64,000 nt of DNA from Dissophora ornata (Eukaryota > Mortierellomycota > Mortierellomycetes > Mortierellales > Mortierellaceae). The DNA lies in NCBI GenBank assembly GCA_025201705.1, contig MU616623.1, forward strand, positions 1 through 64,000, read 5' to 3'. A program made the position numbers and the translations under genes. Numbering within the stretch: position 1 is the stretch's first letter; the number at the start of each line of letters is the position of its first letter. Positions 34,244 to 45,787 of the stretch are shown here, in pieces. The notes beneath the pieces are model-generated. The model made no database searches, was not told the DNA's origin, and saw only the letters and a list, made by a program, of their open reading frames with translations.

Positions 34244-35405
34244 AACATTAATAGTCTAGTAGACATTGAAAAAAAAATGAATATTGACCCTTCACGACCA
34301 CCGTGCCGCTGAGGATACTAGAGGAAAGGAGCGCGCGTTCAGTCCACTGCGGCCGAATAGCAGCTCTCCTTCAGCGCCGTGGACGATTCTGAAAGGGTAT
34401 TTAAGAGTCGCCACTAATCTAGAGAGAAGACGACTGCCACACTTGATCTATAAGAAACAAGGAGACAAGAAGGCTCGTGGAGGCTAGGACCGAACTACTG
34501 TGAATGAAAGCAATGGCGTGTGTAGTGCACACGCATCTGGGTGGTACTTTGGCTCCAGCCAACATCGTTGTTATGGGAAACATCTCTCACAGCAACCCCT
34601 GCGTAAATATCATCACGCGCGTCAAGGGCATAGATAAGCACGTTGGAATCTGCGCAAAGAGAATTGTTATGGCTCAAGGTCGATTGACTGGTGTGTTATT
34701 GCTCCCGATAGTTGAACAAGCGGCTGGTATGTTCGGGACAGCTGAAAAGAGTGCACTGATGCCATCCGGGCATCTAGTGATAAGAGGTGTGCGCGTGCAA
34801 GAGGGAAGCGGGATGTGGACAATGCGGCGGGCGGGAGATCAGGAATTGTGGTTATCACTCGTTGTGTGCATCTTCATAGGGGTTCTCCATGTCCATTTGT
34901 GGATTTATAACAACCCCGGTGTTTGTGGTAGAGCGATCAATCGCATGTTGATACCAGCGTTGATTAAAGAGTGAAGCAAAGGTTTCTACTTTTTCGCATA
35001 CAAATGGCGGGTGCCTGCACCTTTCTTTTTTATGTATCGAGCCCAGCTTCCTTCCTTCCTTCCTTCCTACGCCAACAACTCACTCAACATCGCAGTTTCT
35101 ACTGCTGCTTTCTTCCAAGACCTAGTGCATAATGCATGTTTGGTCAGAGTGTGTAATATCGCTCCGTATTATCTAGCACATACAAACTTGCCAATCACTG
35201 TAAGTCATCGATTCCTTTAGAGCTCCGTACTGCTAGGGCACCTCACACCCTCCTGCTCATTCTTTGCTAACCCTGCTTCATTTTTCCTCACCATAGTTCT
35301 CACTGTAGGTGTGCGGGGGGCGTTTGCATGCCTGCAAGATCATAGCTTTGAAGGAGAGCAGGTCAACCCGTCCCAAGAAGACTCACATATCCATGTTGAC
35401 GTCAT
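34244..35405. other. Gene-poor stretch
   Basis: A 156-codon ORF (34504-34974) has no recognisable feature and no splice context, so I do not call it. A CTTC repeat lies near 35050-35067. Confidence 0.35.
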
Positions 35406-36278
35406 ATCCACCTACAAGTACGCGCCTCGCTTGCCGCATCTCTGACAACGTTGATGCACACGCGAAGCAGATGTGTGTATTTATACACAACCAGCACCCG
35501 TCGGCGGCCACCATCATCAACTCTGACGATGAGAACGTGATGCAAAACATGAGCATACCTCGGTTAGGGGGCGCCTTCAGCACGAAAATGTATCAGAGGA
35601 GGTTACAGAGGGCCAAGCAACAGAGGCAGTTTGCGATGACATTGCCTCCAAATCAAGGAGGACCATCGCGTTGGAATGTTCTGCAGATTAAGCAATTGAT
35701 CCAGCCAATCCAGTGTGTTCAAGCTCCAGTAGATCAGGCACAGACATGGGCCCCACTCTCCGCATCCGTCAGAACCTATGTTGTGTCTGCAGTTCGGATA
35801 CAACAAGCGTTGCGTGCCTTCTACAGCAGCGGCTTGTTCAAGGTCAAGGCCATACATCCCAAACAGGCGAAGACGGCGACTTTGGACAAAAGGCATTAGT
35901 CATATGTGCAATGTTGCAGGCCGTGCCTCGAAACTTGGTCGAGATGGGGCAGGGCCTCTCCTTGTCATGGGCGACTGGGAATTTGGATACTTAAGAACCT
36001 ACCGCACAATATGAAGCTCAGCAATCGACAGCCACTCAATCCTCACCACAGCAATTGCCCACCACACCACTCCATCTACAGCTCAGCAATCGCCCACCAC
36101 TCCATCTGCAGCTCAGCAATCCTCAGCCATTCAATCTGCAGCACAGCTTCCTGTCATTCCACCCCCTCCATTTTACTCTGTTACTCTGGATTACGACCCA
36201 GACGCGCCCTGCGGCCCTCAAGCGTTCCAGAGTCCCAATAAATCGTTAGCTGAACTGACGAATACAATTTACTATTAA
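35406..36278 (+). pseudogene. Frameshifted relic of an unknown gene (possibly TnpB/Fanzor-like)
   Basis: Coding-like text continues across several frames. A basic segment (RRLQRAKQQRQFAMTLPP) and a segment with ALRAFYSSGLFKVKAIHP occur up to 35899. In the next frame come SHMCNVAGRASKLGRD and GAGPLLVMGDWEF (to about 35980). After another shift a Gln/Ser/Thr/Pro repeat region follows, ending in FYSVTLDYDPDAPCGP and a stop at 36276-36278. The first shift lies in an AAAA run near 35888. From memory, the YSSGLFK...GDWEF stretch resembles TnpB/OrfB-like (Fanzor) proteins of Mucoromycota, but no zinc ribbon or catalytic set is present, so this is a hypothesis only. Confidence 0.4.
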
Positions 36279-36828
36279 GGTTCATGAACCAATGGTTTAT
36301 TCCTTTATTCTTGTCGATTTTTCCAAAGTATATTATGAACAAGCGGGTCGCATCTCTGACAATCGCGTGGTGTCATTTCTTATTTTCTTATTTTTTATTT
36401 TTTGGAAACTGCGGTGCGGATGCAGCAAATGCATGCAGGTGTTGAATTTTTCTTCAGAGAGCACGGTGGAATGCTGTGCTTTGTGGGATTGTCACATGTA
36501 TAATTTTACATGCGTAGTCTATCGGATGTGGATGGTGACAGAGGATGGACGCAGATGCTCTCACATCGAAACACGCCGTGAGCCGTTGTTTGTTATGTCG
36601 CCATCGCTGCTGTGTGGATGTGAGCCTGTTGGTGCTCTGTCCCCCTCCCCTCAGTTGCAGTCCTGTGTCGGTTTGTCTCTGCCTTTGTGTGTCCGACTGC
36701 GTCTGTACTCCACGATCCGTGTTTGGTTGGCAGTGTCTCTGGCCCTGAGTGGTTTCGTGCGATTTGATTGATCGGCTGATCCAATAAGCGCCGAGTGGAT
36801 CGAACGGAGCGGACAGCTTTTCGCAGCT

Positions 36829-36832
<4 letters not shown>
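36279..36832. other. Intergenic
   Basis: No supported gene; the right end is promoter sequence of the gene at 37068. Confidence 0.4.

Positions 36833-36862
<30 letters not shown>
36833..36862. repeat. Poly(T) tract, 30 nt
   Basis: Uninterrupted T run about 205 bp upstream of the start codon at 37068. Confidence 0.9.
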
Positions 36863-37067
36863 CAATCCCTCTCATCATTCAAGCCGTCGATCAAGTCTAC
36901 CCATTCCTCAACTCCTTCCTCCCCGCTCTTCCACCTCCACCACCACCACCACTCCTCTTTCCCTAGTCTCATTTCTTGATCTTATTTTCTTCTTCCTCTT
37001 CTTCTCTCTCTCTTCCCATTCCCCCTCCTGAGGAAACCAGAAAGTAAAAATCAGCCTTCAGGAACAA

Positions 37068-38834
37068 ATGCGCCACCAGCCCAATTCCCCTCGGAAGGTC
37101 ATTGCCGTCGACCTGGACGAGGTCCTGGCCAGAACCACGCTTGCAATTGCAGAATTCCACAACGACACCTACGGAACCTCACTCACCATGGACGACTTTG
37201 TTTCGTATGACTACACCAAGGTCTGGGGTGGCACCCGAGAGGAATCGATCGCAAAGTGGAGACTCTTCTTCGACTCGCCTTACTTCCTGAAAGTCGAGCC
37301 TGTCGAGGGTAGTCTGGAGACTCTCAAGGTATTTACACCCGCAAAGTCGCAAGTCCACAAATCCCCTCCCACACTTCGAATCGATTGCGTTAGATCCTTA
37401 ATCTGCCGGATCGATGGCCAGGTGGCTAGTGTTTTGATTGATCAAGAGATCATAGTACATATTTGGGAGCCCTTCCTCCCCCGCCTCTTCAATTTTTTTT
37501 TTTTTTTTGTTACGAGTGCGTGGTTCTGATTACGCTTTTTTGAAGAATCAACAGGATGAGAAGCGAGAAATGAGCACTAATCAAACATGTTGATTACCCC
37601 CCACATCATTTTCGGACATGTTTTGAATCGCTCATAGCTGTTGAAATCTCGCCGCTACAGTCTAGTCATCGTCACGGCTCGTCAACAGTTTGTGGCGGAT
37701 CTGACAAAAAAGTTTGTCGACCGCCACTTCCCGGGTATCTTTGAGTCGATTTACTTTGCAAACCATTTCCTGACCGAGCAGGAGAAAATGACATTTATCT
37801 CCAAGCCAAAATCTGTCATCTGTCGGGATGTCTGTGCCCAGCTCTTGATCGATGACTCGCTTGAGAATGCTGCCGAGGTCGCCAGGGCCGGCATCCCGGT
37901 CCTCTTGTTTGATCTTCATGGAGCCTACAAGTGGAATAAACTTCAGGATGGGCAGCAATTGCCCGATAAAGTGACGAGGGTTAAGAGTTGGAAGGAGGTC
38001 CAGGCATGGTTCCCTCGTCCGAGGTCCCCACTCTCGACTCTGTGCATAAGCAGGGATGATCAGATCTCGGAGGATGAGGAATCCGACCCCGAGGATGACG
38101 AAGAGGATGAAGATGACCAACATATGTATGGTGTTTATCAGCATCAGCCCAATCATCGCCGTAACATGGACTCGGACTCGGATTCGGACGAAGATCTAGA
38201 CGCTGATGACGAGGACCTTAACGAGATTGCGAAACGCGAGCAGGAAGAGGAAGAGGGGGAGCACCATGGTCGGACTCTCAGGAGACGCAAGCTCATGATG
38301 ATGGACTTCAGCAGCTCAGAGGACGATGAGGATATTGATCTCGAGCACGGTGAGAACATGGACAGCGACGAGGCAGACTTTGACCTCGAGAGCGGTCGTG
38401 GTGCCCGTCATATTTCGCACGAGGATCTGGAACGGTATCGCCATCAGCACGAGACCATGTACACCGGTAGCGAGAACGGCATGGAAATGGAAATGGAGAT
38501 GGAGATGGAGACCACGACGACCACACAAGGTTCATCCTATGTCCAAGTCGATGTCGATGATATGGAACGTGGATTGCTCACAGTTGCAACCTCGACGACA
38601 ACGACTACTGCCTTGAATGGCACCACCATCTCGACGACAACTCAAGTGTCAATAGCTGCAGCACAGGTAGATTGTCAATCCCTGGAGGAGACCACGAGTA
38701 TACCAGTCTCACCAGAGGCCATTGCTGTCGAAGGACTGACTATCAAAAGCCCTCCATCTTCTGATTCCCTCATGTCGTCGATCTTGCAGGCGGACAAGCG
38801 CAACATGGAGATGGAGGAAGTCCCCCTTGCATAG
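37068..38834 (+). CDS. HAD-like 5'-nucleotidase-type protein with acidic C-terminal tail
   Basis: Two exons, 37068-37328 and 37638-38834, phase 0; 485 aa. Residues 1-220 are a HAD-fold phosphatase. Motif I is VIAVDLDEVLART (DxDxV; Asp15 nucleophile, Asp17 acid). Motif II is LVIVTAR. SKPKSVICRDVCAQLLIDDS carries the motif III Lys and the motif IV acidic pair. The family is that of 5'(3')-deoxyribonucleotidase/YorS-like proteins. The remaining ~250 residues are very acidic (Asp/Glu/Ser runs at about 235-345), with a Met-Glu dipeptide repeat near 370-380. The tail is not part of the enzyme fold and may be regulatory or nuclear. The likely substrate is a nucleotide or small phosphoester (inference). 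Confidence 0.85.
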
Positions 38835-39571
38835 TTAATCCTAGCACTATTTTTTTGTTTGTTTTGTTTTCTCATTCATATCCCAGCATTTCCTTGTTGT
38901 TGTCCCTCCTCCCCTCCTCCGGCCTTTTTTTTTCTGTTTTTTTAGACTGTAATTCCTCTCCCATGTAATGCTTTCATCACTATCGTCGTTTCCCAACTTT
39001 TTATTATTTTGATTTCTTGACTGTCTTCATAGATACCAACTCTAAATACCAGCCTTCACTATCGCCACAAACCATTTAAGACCTGACCTTTCTAATAAAC
39101 ATCCGTTTATTCCCGCACTAACCCCATTTAAAATTGGTGGCGAGATCTGGTCTACTGAAAAATTTGTTTTGTAGAACCTCTGGCTTTAAATGTTGTCTTG
39201 GGGGGGAGGGGGGAGAGACATTGGGGATTCTAACTTTGCGTGCACGGAGTCAACTCTATTAAGATGGATCAAAAGCCACGCAAATCGAGAGTACAATGTT
39301 TACTATATTCAACGACAAAAATATATACATATGCATTCGCTCAGGGTTTTAAGTCTTTTTTTTCGTTGTTCGAAAACTATCAAAATATGCTGGACTCAGA
39401 GGAGGCGGGATAAATTACAAGCGGGAATAAGAGATGGAATGAAAGGATATGAACCAACGGACTAACTACAACCCAAAACGGGTAGGAGGAGGAGAAGGAA
39501 GGACAGAATAGCGGGACAGGACGCGGGAGAAGGTGAAGTCAAAAAGGAAGAGGAACATTGCTATTCGTGAA
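38835..39571. other. Intergenic between convergent genes
   Basis: T- and C-rich 3' flank of the HAD gene, then AT-rich sequence. Nothing else seen. Confidence 0.4.
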
Positions 39572-41373
39572 TTAATACCGTATGCTAGCCTGGCCGTTCA
39601 TGCCACCACTCGAAACAGTTGAGCCAGGCGCTCCCGCCGTTGAAGAAATGGACATGCGGGCACCTCCTGTTTGCATCTGAGCAGGTAGTGATCCTCGTGG
39701 TCCAGGACCTCGCTGCTGCTGTTGTTGTGGCGGCTGACCCTGCATCATATGCGCAGGCGCCCTTCCGTGAGGAAGCATTCCCCCTCCATTATGGTTATGG
39801 TTATGGTTATGATTATGGTTATTGGGCACGTTGATCGTGTCTGCGTATACGCCGTTGGCCTGAGCGACGGCGCAGTCCTTGTGTGCCAAGAGCAGGGCCT
39901 TGAGATGGATGATCTCGTCCCGGAGCGATGCCGTCTGAGTCTGCAAATGCTCGTTGTCTGTTGTGAGGTACTCCACCTTGGCCTGCAAGTTAGAGAGCCA
40001 CTGCTTCTTGCGCTGACGGCACTTCAGTGCAGCTGTAAAAACGCAGACAAAGAAATGCACTTGTTAGATGTTTTGATCTCAACCTTACTGAGGCAAAAAC
40101 TTCATTCACAGAGATTTAAAGAGATTCTTACCTTGACGATTGCGCTCCAAAAAGTTCTTTCTCTTTTCTTCCTCATCCATCTTGTCGTCGCTCGCGGACC
40201 TTTTCTTATTCGACTTTTCGTTGCTGTTACTCGATTGTCGAGACATCTCCGAGTCATCACTATTATCCTCAGATGTCATTCGGTTACGCTGAGCACCCTT
40301 TGCGAACCCAGACTCAGCACCATTCTTTGGTGTCTGCTGAGCTCCAACCATGCCCTGCATACCGGGCATGCCCTGGCCACTCTGGCCATTCTGTGGTGGT
40401 GGGTGTGATTGATGCTGTTGATGTTGATGATGCTGTTGCTGGGGTTGCTGGGGGTGATGTGCTTGGCTATGAGGAGTATGTCCGCCACTATCAATGCTCT
40501 CGCGTTTGATCCACATATCGCGCTGTGTTGCTTGACTGAGGAGATGGAGATTTCCATAGCCATTGGCATTATCGGGATGCTGGGGACCCTGCTGTGGCAT
40601 GTAGCGATCATTCATAGTCGCCTGGCCATTTGCATGTGGGAAAGGCTGGGGTGCCCGTGCGGATGCTCCATGCTGAGGAGGATGTTGCGGCATGGGCTGC
40701 TGCTGATTATACATGGCTTGCGGATAGGGCTCTGTGGTCTGAACACCAGATATACCAACGAATGGGAAGGCGTTCTCGGCATTTGAGGCCCCAGGGTTAA
40801 AAATGGTCGAGATGGGTGCTGTGGTCGTTGGGAAAGAGTTGATAGCATTCGCCGCAGGCTTCTCAAACATGATGGGATCCTGTGGTCCCTCGAGCATCGA
40901 GGGTGAAAGAGGGCCCATGCGGAGGGACGGCTCATCCCATGAAAATTGGTCGCTGCTAGGCGCTAGACGCCCAGACATCGACGCAATGGGTGGCAAAATT
41001 GGCTTGGGTGTCTCGCCAGTGCCAGTAGACGACTCTCCATTGCCCGTTGCTGTTCCTGAGAAACTTTGTTCGAATGGGTTGGGCTCCATGTCCAACTTTG
41101 AGACCGCTTGCAGATAGTCCACGGGTCCAGCTCCATCAATGGGAGCCGCAGCGAGATTATCTGCATTGTCATCGTCGGCTGCTGTGGTGATAATAAATGG
41201 TACATTATTGGCATGTGCAAGAGGCAAATCAAGCCATCAAAGCAAAGTTTACAAAAATAATGTTGCAGCATCAAGTTGTAGATTCCTTGCAGGGTTAAAT
41301 AAACAAGGCGATGCGTACCCATGTTGGTCTTGCCAGGACCGAGGTCTGTGGAGAGTGAACCGACCGTGGTCAT
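39572..41373 (-). CDS. bZIP transcription factor, Atf1/ATF-CREB type
   Basis: Three exons: 41373-41319, 41181-40132 and 40032-39572; in phase; 521 aa. The basic region is split by the last intron: KRKNFLERNRQ joined to AALKCRQRKKQW, with the invariant N-x7-R. The zipper heptads follow (LQAKVEYLTTDNEHLQTQTA). This is the signature of stress-activated Atf1/Sko1-like factors that bind CRE sites (TGACGTCA). The N-terminal half is Pro/Gln/Asn/Met-rich, with LPPIASMSGRLAPSSDQFSW resembling the osmotic-stress domain seen in Atf1 homologues. The C-terminal part has an Asn-His repeat (from a GGTTAT-type hexamer repeat at 39795-39820) and Gln-rich sequence. It is likely a MAP-kinase target (family knowledge). 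Confidence 0.94.
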
Positions 41374-42695
41374 GTTGCTTCTATATGATAGTATGGGTAT
41401 AGGTGTACTGTGTTCGAATAAAGCGGGGGAGGGAATGCGAACTTTTTTGTTTGTTAGACTGCAAGTTTGTCACTATGGCGTCCTTTTGACCCGCTCTCTA
41501 CCCCTCTCTTGCGCTATGTGATCCCTCGCTACCAAAGGTTCGCTCCGTAACTGCTATGTTGCTGCCACAGATAGCACGGAAAAGGAGAAAGATACTGACG
41601 AGAATGGTATTGGGAATTCGTCTCGAAAAGAGTGCTTAAATGTCAAGGGCGCGAGAATATATTTTGGTGCAGGGAACAGGTGCAAAGGGAGGTTGCGAGG
41701 TGTGACACCTGAAAGAAAAAGGAGAAGCACACTGGGACTGATAACGAGAAAACGAGAAAAGGCGCAAGGAATTAATAACGCAGGAGCAGTCCGGGGATGC
41801 TTATTTGGTAACACCACCCCAGACGTATTGGGAATGTCACGAACGGCAGCAATGATACGCACAGCAGAAGATGAAACAGAGCGTGAAGACTAGTGAGGAT
41901 TGGCACGTTTCCGAGTGGCCGTTGGGAGGGCGGGGGAGGACAGGGTGATAATTCAATAGGGGAGAGCGCTGGAAGCACAATGACGAAACCGGTGAGCAGG
42001 GCAGCCGAGTGCGTGTCTGTTGGGGGAGTCAAAACGTGTCTTTGAGGACACGATGGTGGAACGATGGGCGCAAGCGCAGGCGGATGAGAGGTGACTACAT
42101 CTTCCCTCCGACATCCACAAGAGCAGCGGGCAGGAACACGCAGATTGCCATCAGCATCGCCTAGTCGACGATCGTGCAGGCCAAAGCGACGGTGGAACCG
42201 CAGGGTTCACAAGGGCTCGGTAGTCTCGCACTTGGAAGCAAGGCTGCCTTCTCTCTGCACACGTCTCACTCTCATTTTGTGTTTTGAGTTGTTGGTCCTT
42301 ACAGGTTTGCAGTAGTGTGTCAAGGCAAGAGCTGCGTAAGCTGTTTTGGAAGAAATGCCAAGGGATGGAGGAGGAAGAGGATGCGATGGAAGGAACGAAG
42401 GTAAATGAGAAGGTGGGAGCGAGCGAATAAAAGAGGAGAGGGAGAGAAGCAAGAAAAAAAAAAAATGAATTCAGAAGACGTCATAGGCGAAAAGTGATTG
42501 GCCAGAAAAAAACCATATCTTGCAGTGGTGGCATGGTATGGCATGGTATGAACGAGTGTGTATTGTTTTGGATTATGGGGATTTAGCGCCGAGTGCTGCA
42601 TGTGTACGAGCATGTGTTACGAGCATGCTTTCTTCTCTCTCGTCGCAACTCTTTCTTTCCCTCCTGTCTACTCTTCTCACTCGCTTGATCACACT
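41374..42695. other. Long upstream region of the bZIP gene
   Basis: About 1.3 kb without a supported gene. It is rich in purine runs on the plus strand, with an A12 tract near 42453-42464. It may include a long 5' leader of the bZIP gene. Confidence 0.4.
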
Positions 42696-44171
42696 ATGCC
42701 GTGTTGTCGTAACCGCTGCTTTGAAACTGGAAATGGGTTTGATTGTACCCTCTACCAGCCAGAGAGAGTGGGAGCGGAGAGACCAATCCTGCAAAGGAAC
42801 CTTCAACAAAGGAACAAGAGATCGGGCGAATTCATAGAAACCCATATGCTTGCAATATCTCAAGTATCCTCAAGCGATTAAAAATCCGCACAAATCCCAT
42901 GCACAGGCGCACGCAGTACTTGAGTGCCAGGTGTGCCTGAGTGCAGGGTGTGCCTGAATAGGGGGTTGCGCCTACTGGATCGGCTGTCGCTCTGCGGATG
43001 TATTCCGGTTTGAATTCTCATGCATTCTCTTCTCTTTCCAATAGTCGCCATCAAGCAGGACGAAGGAGTCGCCTGTCAACATCCATTGAACCCATCTTCT
43101 ATGTTTCCGCGTCTAGGACATCCTCTCCAGAGCTTCCCTCGTCTATCGCCCCGTCTATCGCCTTGTCTATGGCTATATCGTCCCTTAAATCTGAATTTAT
43201 ACCTGCCTCTTTCAACGACCACGTCTACATCCGCATTTGATTCATAGTCTGTTTCGGAGTCAGCTTCTGCTCAGTCCGGCCAGCCGGCAAACCCATTTCA
43301 AGAGAAGCTAGGCTATTGTCAGTTTCTCTCCGGTAATAAGTTCAGGGCAAGAGTCTACAGTAAGAAGACAGAGGAACGACCCACGACAACACCACCTGAA
43401 CATTAAAAGAAAAAGCGGAAACTAACAAAAGAAGAAAAAGGACAGGAAAAGACGCAAGCCCCGCGTCGGCCTCTGGCGACAATATTCCCCCGCAACCATC
43501 CAGAACAAACAGATTGAAGCCAGCTACAGTCGTTCAAAACCACCTGGACATGTACGGAGTCATCACGATGGATCGTGGAGCAGCCAGCAAGACAACTTTC
43601 TCGTAGTCTTGAGGCGAACAATGTCGGCGAGCGGAATCAGAGGGCCAAGCTACAGCAAGATGTTATGGCGCTGCTCCGAGAGATGGTCCGCGTGGGGAAT
43701 ATAATAGCATGCAGAGCAAGCCCTTGCCATCTGTATTGCCAAGGTCTTCACAAGATATCCATCTGCGAATGACGAGCACGACATCCAACGGCGAAAGGAC
43801 GCGCTGGAGTTTTTGGCGCACGACCACAGTTCACTGCATGATTCGATTCGCAGTGGCAGGAAACCAGACCCGGCAAGAAAGAGAATACCACACTCAGCGA
43901 CATCTTAGCCGTCTATCGAGCATTTCTTGCGGAGGTCGGTCAGGAGTTCCCCCAGCTCAACAGTACGATCTCCATATTCCTGAGACAGGCCAGCGACCGA
44001 GTAGGCATGACACTCCAGGTTCACACGCACATGAGCATTCCGGAGCTCGTGGCTCGTATCCAAGAGCATAACAGTGCCTGGGCAACAACAGAGGGCCGCC
44101 ACATCCTACGGGACATCAATGAGGAAGGTCAGTCCGACACCACGACCTTCTCGCCTTATTTTGGATCCTGA
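42696..44171 (+). pseudogene. Decayed protein gene, several frames, unknown family
   Basis: Coding-like pieces follow one another on the plus strand. A possible first exon starts MPCCRNRCFETGNGFDC (42696). A piece preceded by an acceptor at 43042 reads IKQDEGVACQHPLNPSS, hits TAG at 43245, and continues as AQSGQPANPFQEKLGYCQFL. The most convincing part runs from 43575. Frame 1 ends KLQQDVMALLREMVRVGNI. After a 1-nt shift near 43706 a second frame reads EQALAICIAKVFTRYPSAND and DALEFLAHDHSSLHDS. After a shift in ATTCGATTCG (43841-43850) it returns to the first frame with DILAVYRAFLAEVGQEFPQ and IPELVARIQEHNSAWATTEG, stopping at 44171. Removing one copy of the duplicated ATTCG would restore the frame. 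Family not recognised. Confidence 0.5.
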
Positions 44172-44382
44172 ACAGCAAACTACCATAGTAGCTTTTCTCC
44201 CAGATGAGTGCGCAGAGACACGACGCAGGGAGAGCTCAAGTCATATCCGTGCGAGTCTATCCCTTCACCTTGGTTTTTTTCCTGACAAAGGGGAGCGATG
44301 TGAAAGGATACCCTGCAGGGGTGTATTGTGCCTGCTCGCAAGTGCTGTAGCTGCGTCTGGTGTTTACATTGAGTGACTGCCT

Positions 44383-44383
<1 letters not shown>

Positions 44384-44420
<37 letters not shown>
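44384..44420. repeat. Poly(T) tract, 37 nt
   Basis: Uninterrupted T run about 160 bp upstream of the nucleolin-like start codon. Confidence 0.9.
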
Positions 44421-44581
44421 CTGTCCATTCTGGGACCGTTAAACCTTGCCACAAGTGTGATTTGTGCGTGGCAGGGCCATTTAATTCTCTGCGGGAAACA
44501 GTTTTACTTTGCTCCTTCTCTCTTCCTCCCCGTTCCAAACCCCTCCCCCCCCCTCCCTCCTTTCCATACAACATTATCATA

Positions 44582-45787
44582 ATGGCCAAGTCTGTCGCTG
44601 TCAAGAGCTCCAAGGTCACCAAGGCTGAGAAGAAGGTAGCCAAGGTCGAGAAGAAGGCCGAGTCTTCCGATTCCGAATCCGCATCCGCATCCGATTCGTC
44701 TGACTCTTCTGATTCCGAAGAGGAGGAGGAGGAGAAGGAGGAAAAGGACGACAAGAAGGCCGAGTCTTCGGATAGCTCTGACAGCTCTGACTCTGGCTCT
44801 GATGATGAGGAGGACTCCAAGGAGACTTCCGCTGCCAGCTCGGACTCTGAGTCCAACAAGCGCAAGACCGAGGAGGTCGCTGCCGTCTCCGTCAAGAAGA
44901 CCAAGACTGACGATGCTGCTGCCCCCGCTGCCTCTGCCAATGTCTTTGTTGGTGGTCTCTCCTGGAACGTCGACAACGACTGGCTCCGCACTGAGTTCGC
45001 TGAGTGCGGTGAGATCCTCGATGTCCGTGTCATCACTGACCGTGACTCTGGACGCTCCAAGGGGTAAGTCATTTTTTCCTCTCTGTCTCATTATAGCCTG
45101 TCTTTTCCTTATGAACATGTTTCCTAACCACCCCAATTGCTTGTTTTTCTTCATGTTCTATGACCCACTTGTAGTTTCGCTTATGTCGAGTTCGCGAACG
45201 CCGAGGGTGCCAACGCCGCTTTGGCCTTGGCTGGAAAGGAAATCGATGGCCGCGCCATCCGTGTTGATCTCTCCGAGTCCCGCCCCAAGAAGGAAGCTGG
45301 TGCCAAGAGCTTCAACAACGCCCCTACGGGCGATGCCTCTGACACCCTCTTCGTTGGCAACTTGTCCTTCAACGCCACCGAGGATGACATCCGAGGAGCC
45401 TTTGCCGAGTGCGGTGAGATTATCTCTATCCGCCTCCCCACTGACCGCGAGACCGGTCAGCCCAAGGGTTTCGGTTACGTCCAGTTCTCTTCGGTCGACG
45501 AGGCCAAGGCTGCCATTGCCTGGAACGGCTCGGAGCTCGCTGGTCGTCCCTGCCGCTTGGACTATGCTGGAAAGAAGCCCGAGCGCTCTGAGGGCGGTGG
45601 ATTCGGCGGTGGACGCGGTGGCCGCGGCGGTCGTGGTGGTTTCGGTGGTGGACGCGGTGGTGGACGTGGTGGTTTCGGTGGTGACCGTGGCGGTCGTGGC
45701 GGTCGTGGCGGCCGTGGTGGCCGTGGTGGTTCTTCCACCAACCGTGGAGGATTTGGTTCCTTCTCGGGCAACAAGGTCACCTTCTAA
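44582..45787 (+). CDS. Nucleolin/Gar2/Nsr1-like RNA-binding protein
   Basis: Two exons, 44582-45063 and 45175-45787, phase 2; 364 aa. The N-terminal 115 residues alternate Lys-rich and acidic Ser/Asp/Glu blocks, typical CK2 target sequence. RRM1 starts NVFVGGLSWNVDNDWL (RNP2); its RNP1 SKGFAYVEF spans the intron. RRM2 has TLFVGNLSFNATEDDI and PKGFGYVQF. The tail (about 310-350) is a Gly-Arg-Gly (RGG) domain. This exact order (acidic-RRM-RRM-RGG) is that of Nsr1/Gar2, nucleolar proteins needed for pre-rRNA processing and 40S production. Codons are strongly biased to C-ending forms, so high expression is likely. A pyrimidine-rich leader precedes the start. Confidence 0.95.

Noticed and set aside
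34504..34974. 156-codon plus-strand ORF
   Set aside because: No domain, no splice context, no signal or TM pattern that looks selected; probably chance in a gene-poor stretch.
36055..36175. Repeated CAGCAATCGCCCACCACTCCATCT-like units mistaken for a minisatellite or CRISPR-like array
   Set aside because: Units are imperfect and encode a Gln/Ser/Pro low-complexity protein region in the relic; no regular repeat-spacer pattern.
38316..38535. Minus ORFs opposite the HAD acidic tail
   Set aside because: Mirror of repetitive GAG/GAC codons; no independent support.
39795..39820. GGTTAT hexamer repeat resembling an interstitial telomere repeat
   Set aside because: It lies inside the bZIP coding sequence and encodes Asn-His dipeptides; not the fungal TTAGGG repeat.
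44257..45072. 271-codon minus ORF rich in Ser/Glu
   Set aside because: Antisense of the acidic/Lys N-terminus of the nucleolin-like gene and the poly(T) tract.
45562..45780. Pro/Arg-rich minus ORF
   Set aside because: Antisense shadow of the RGG tail of the nucleolin-like gene.
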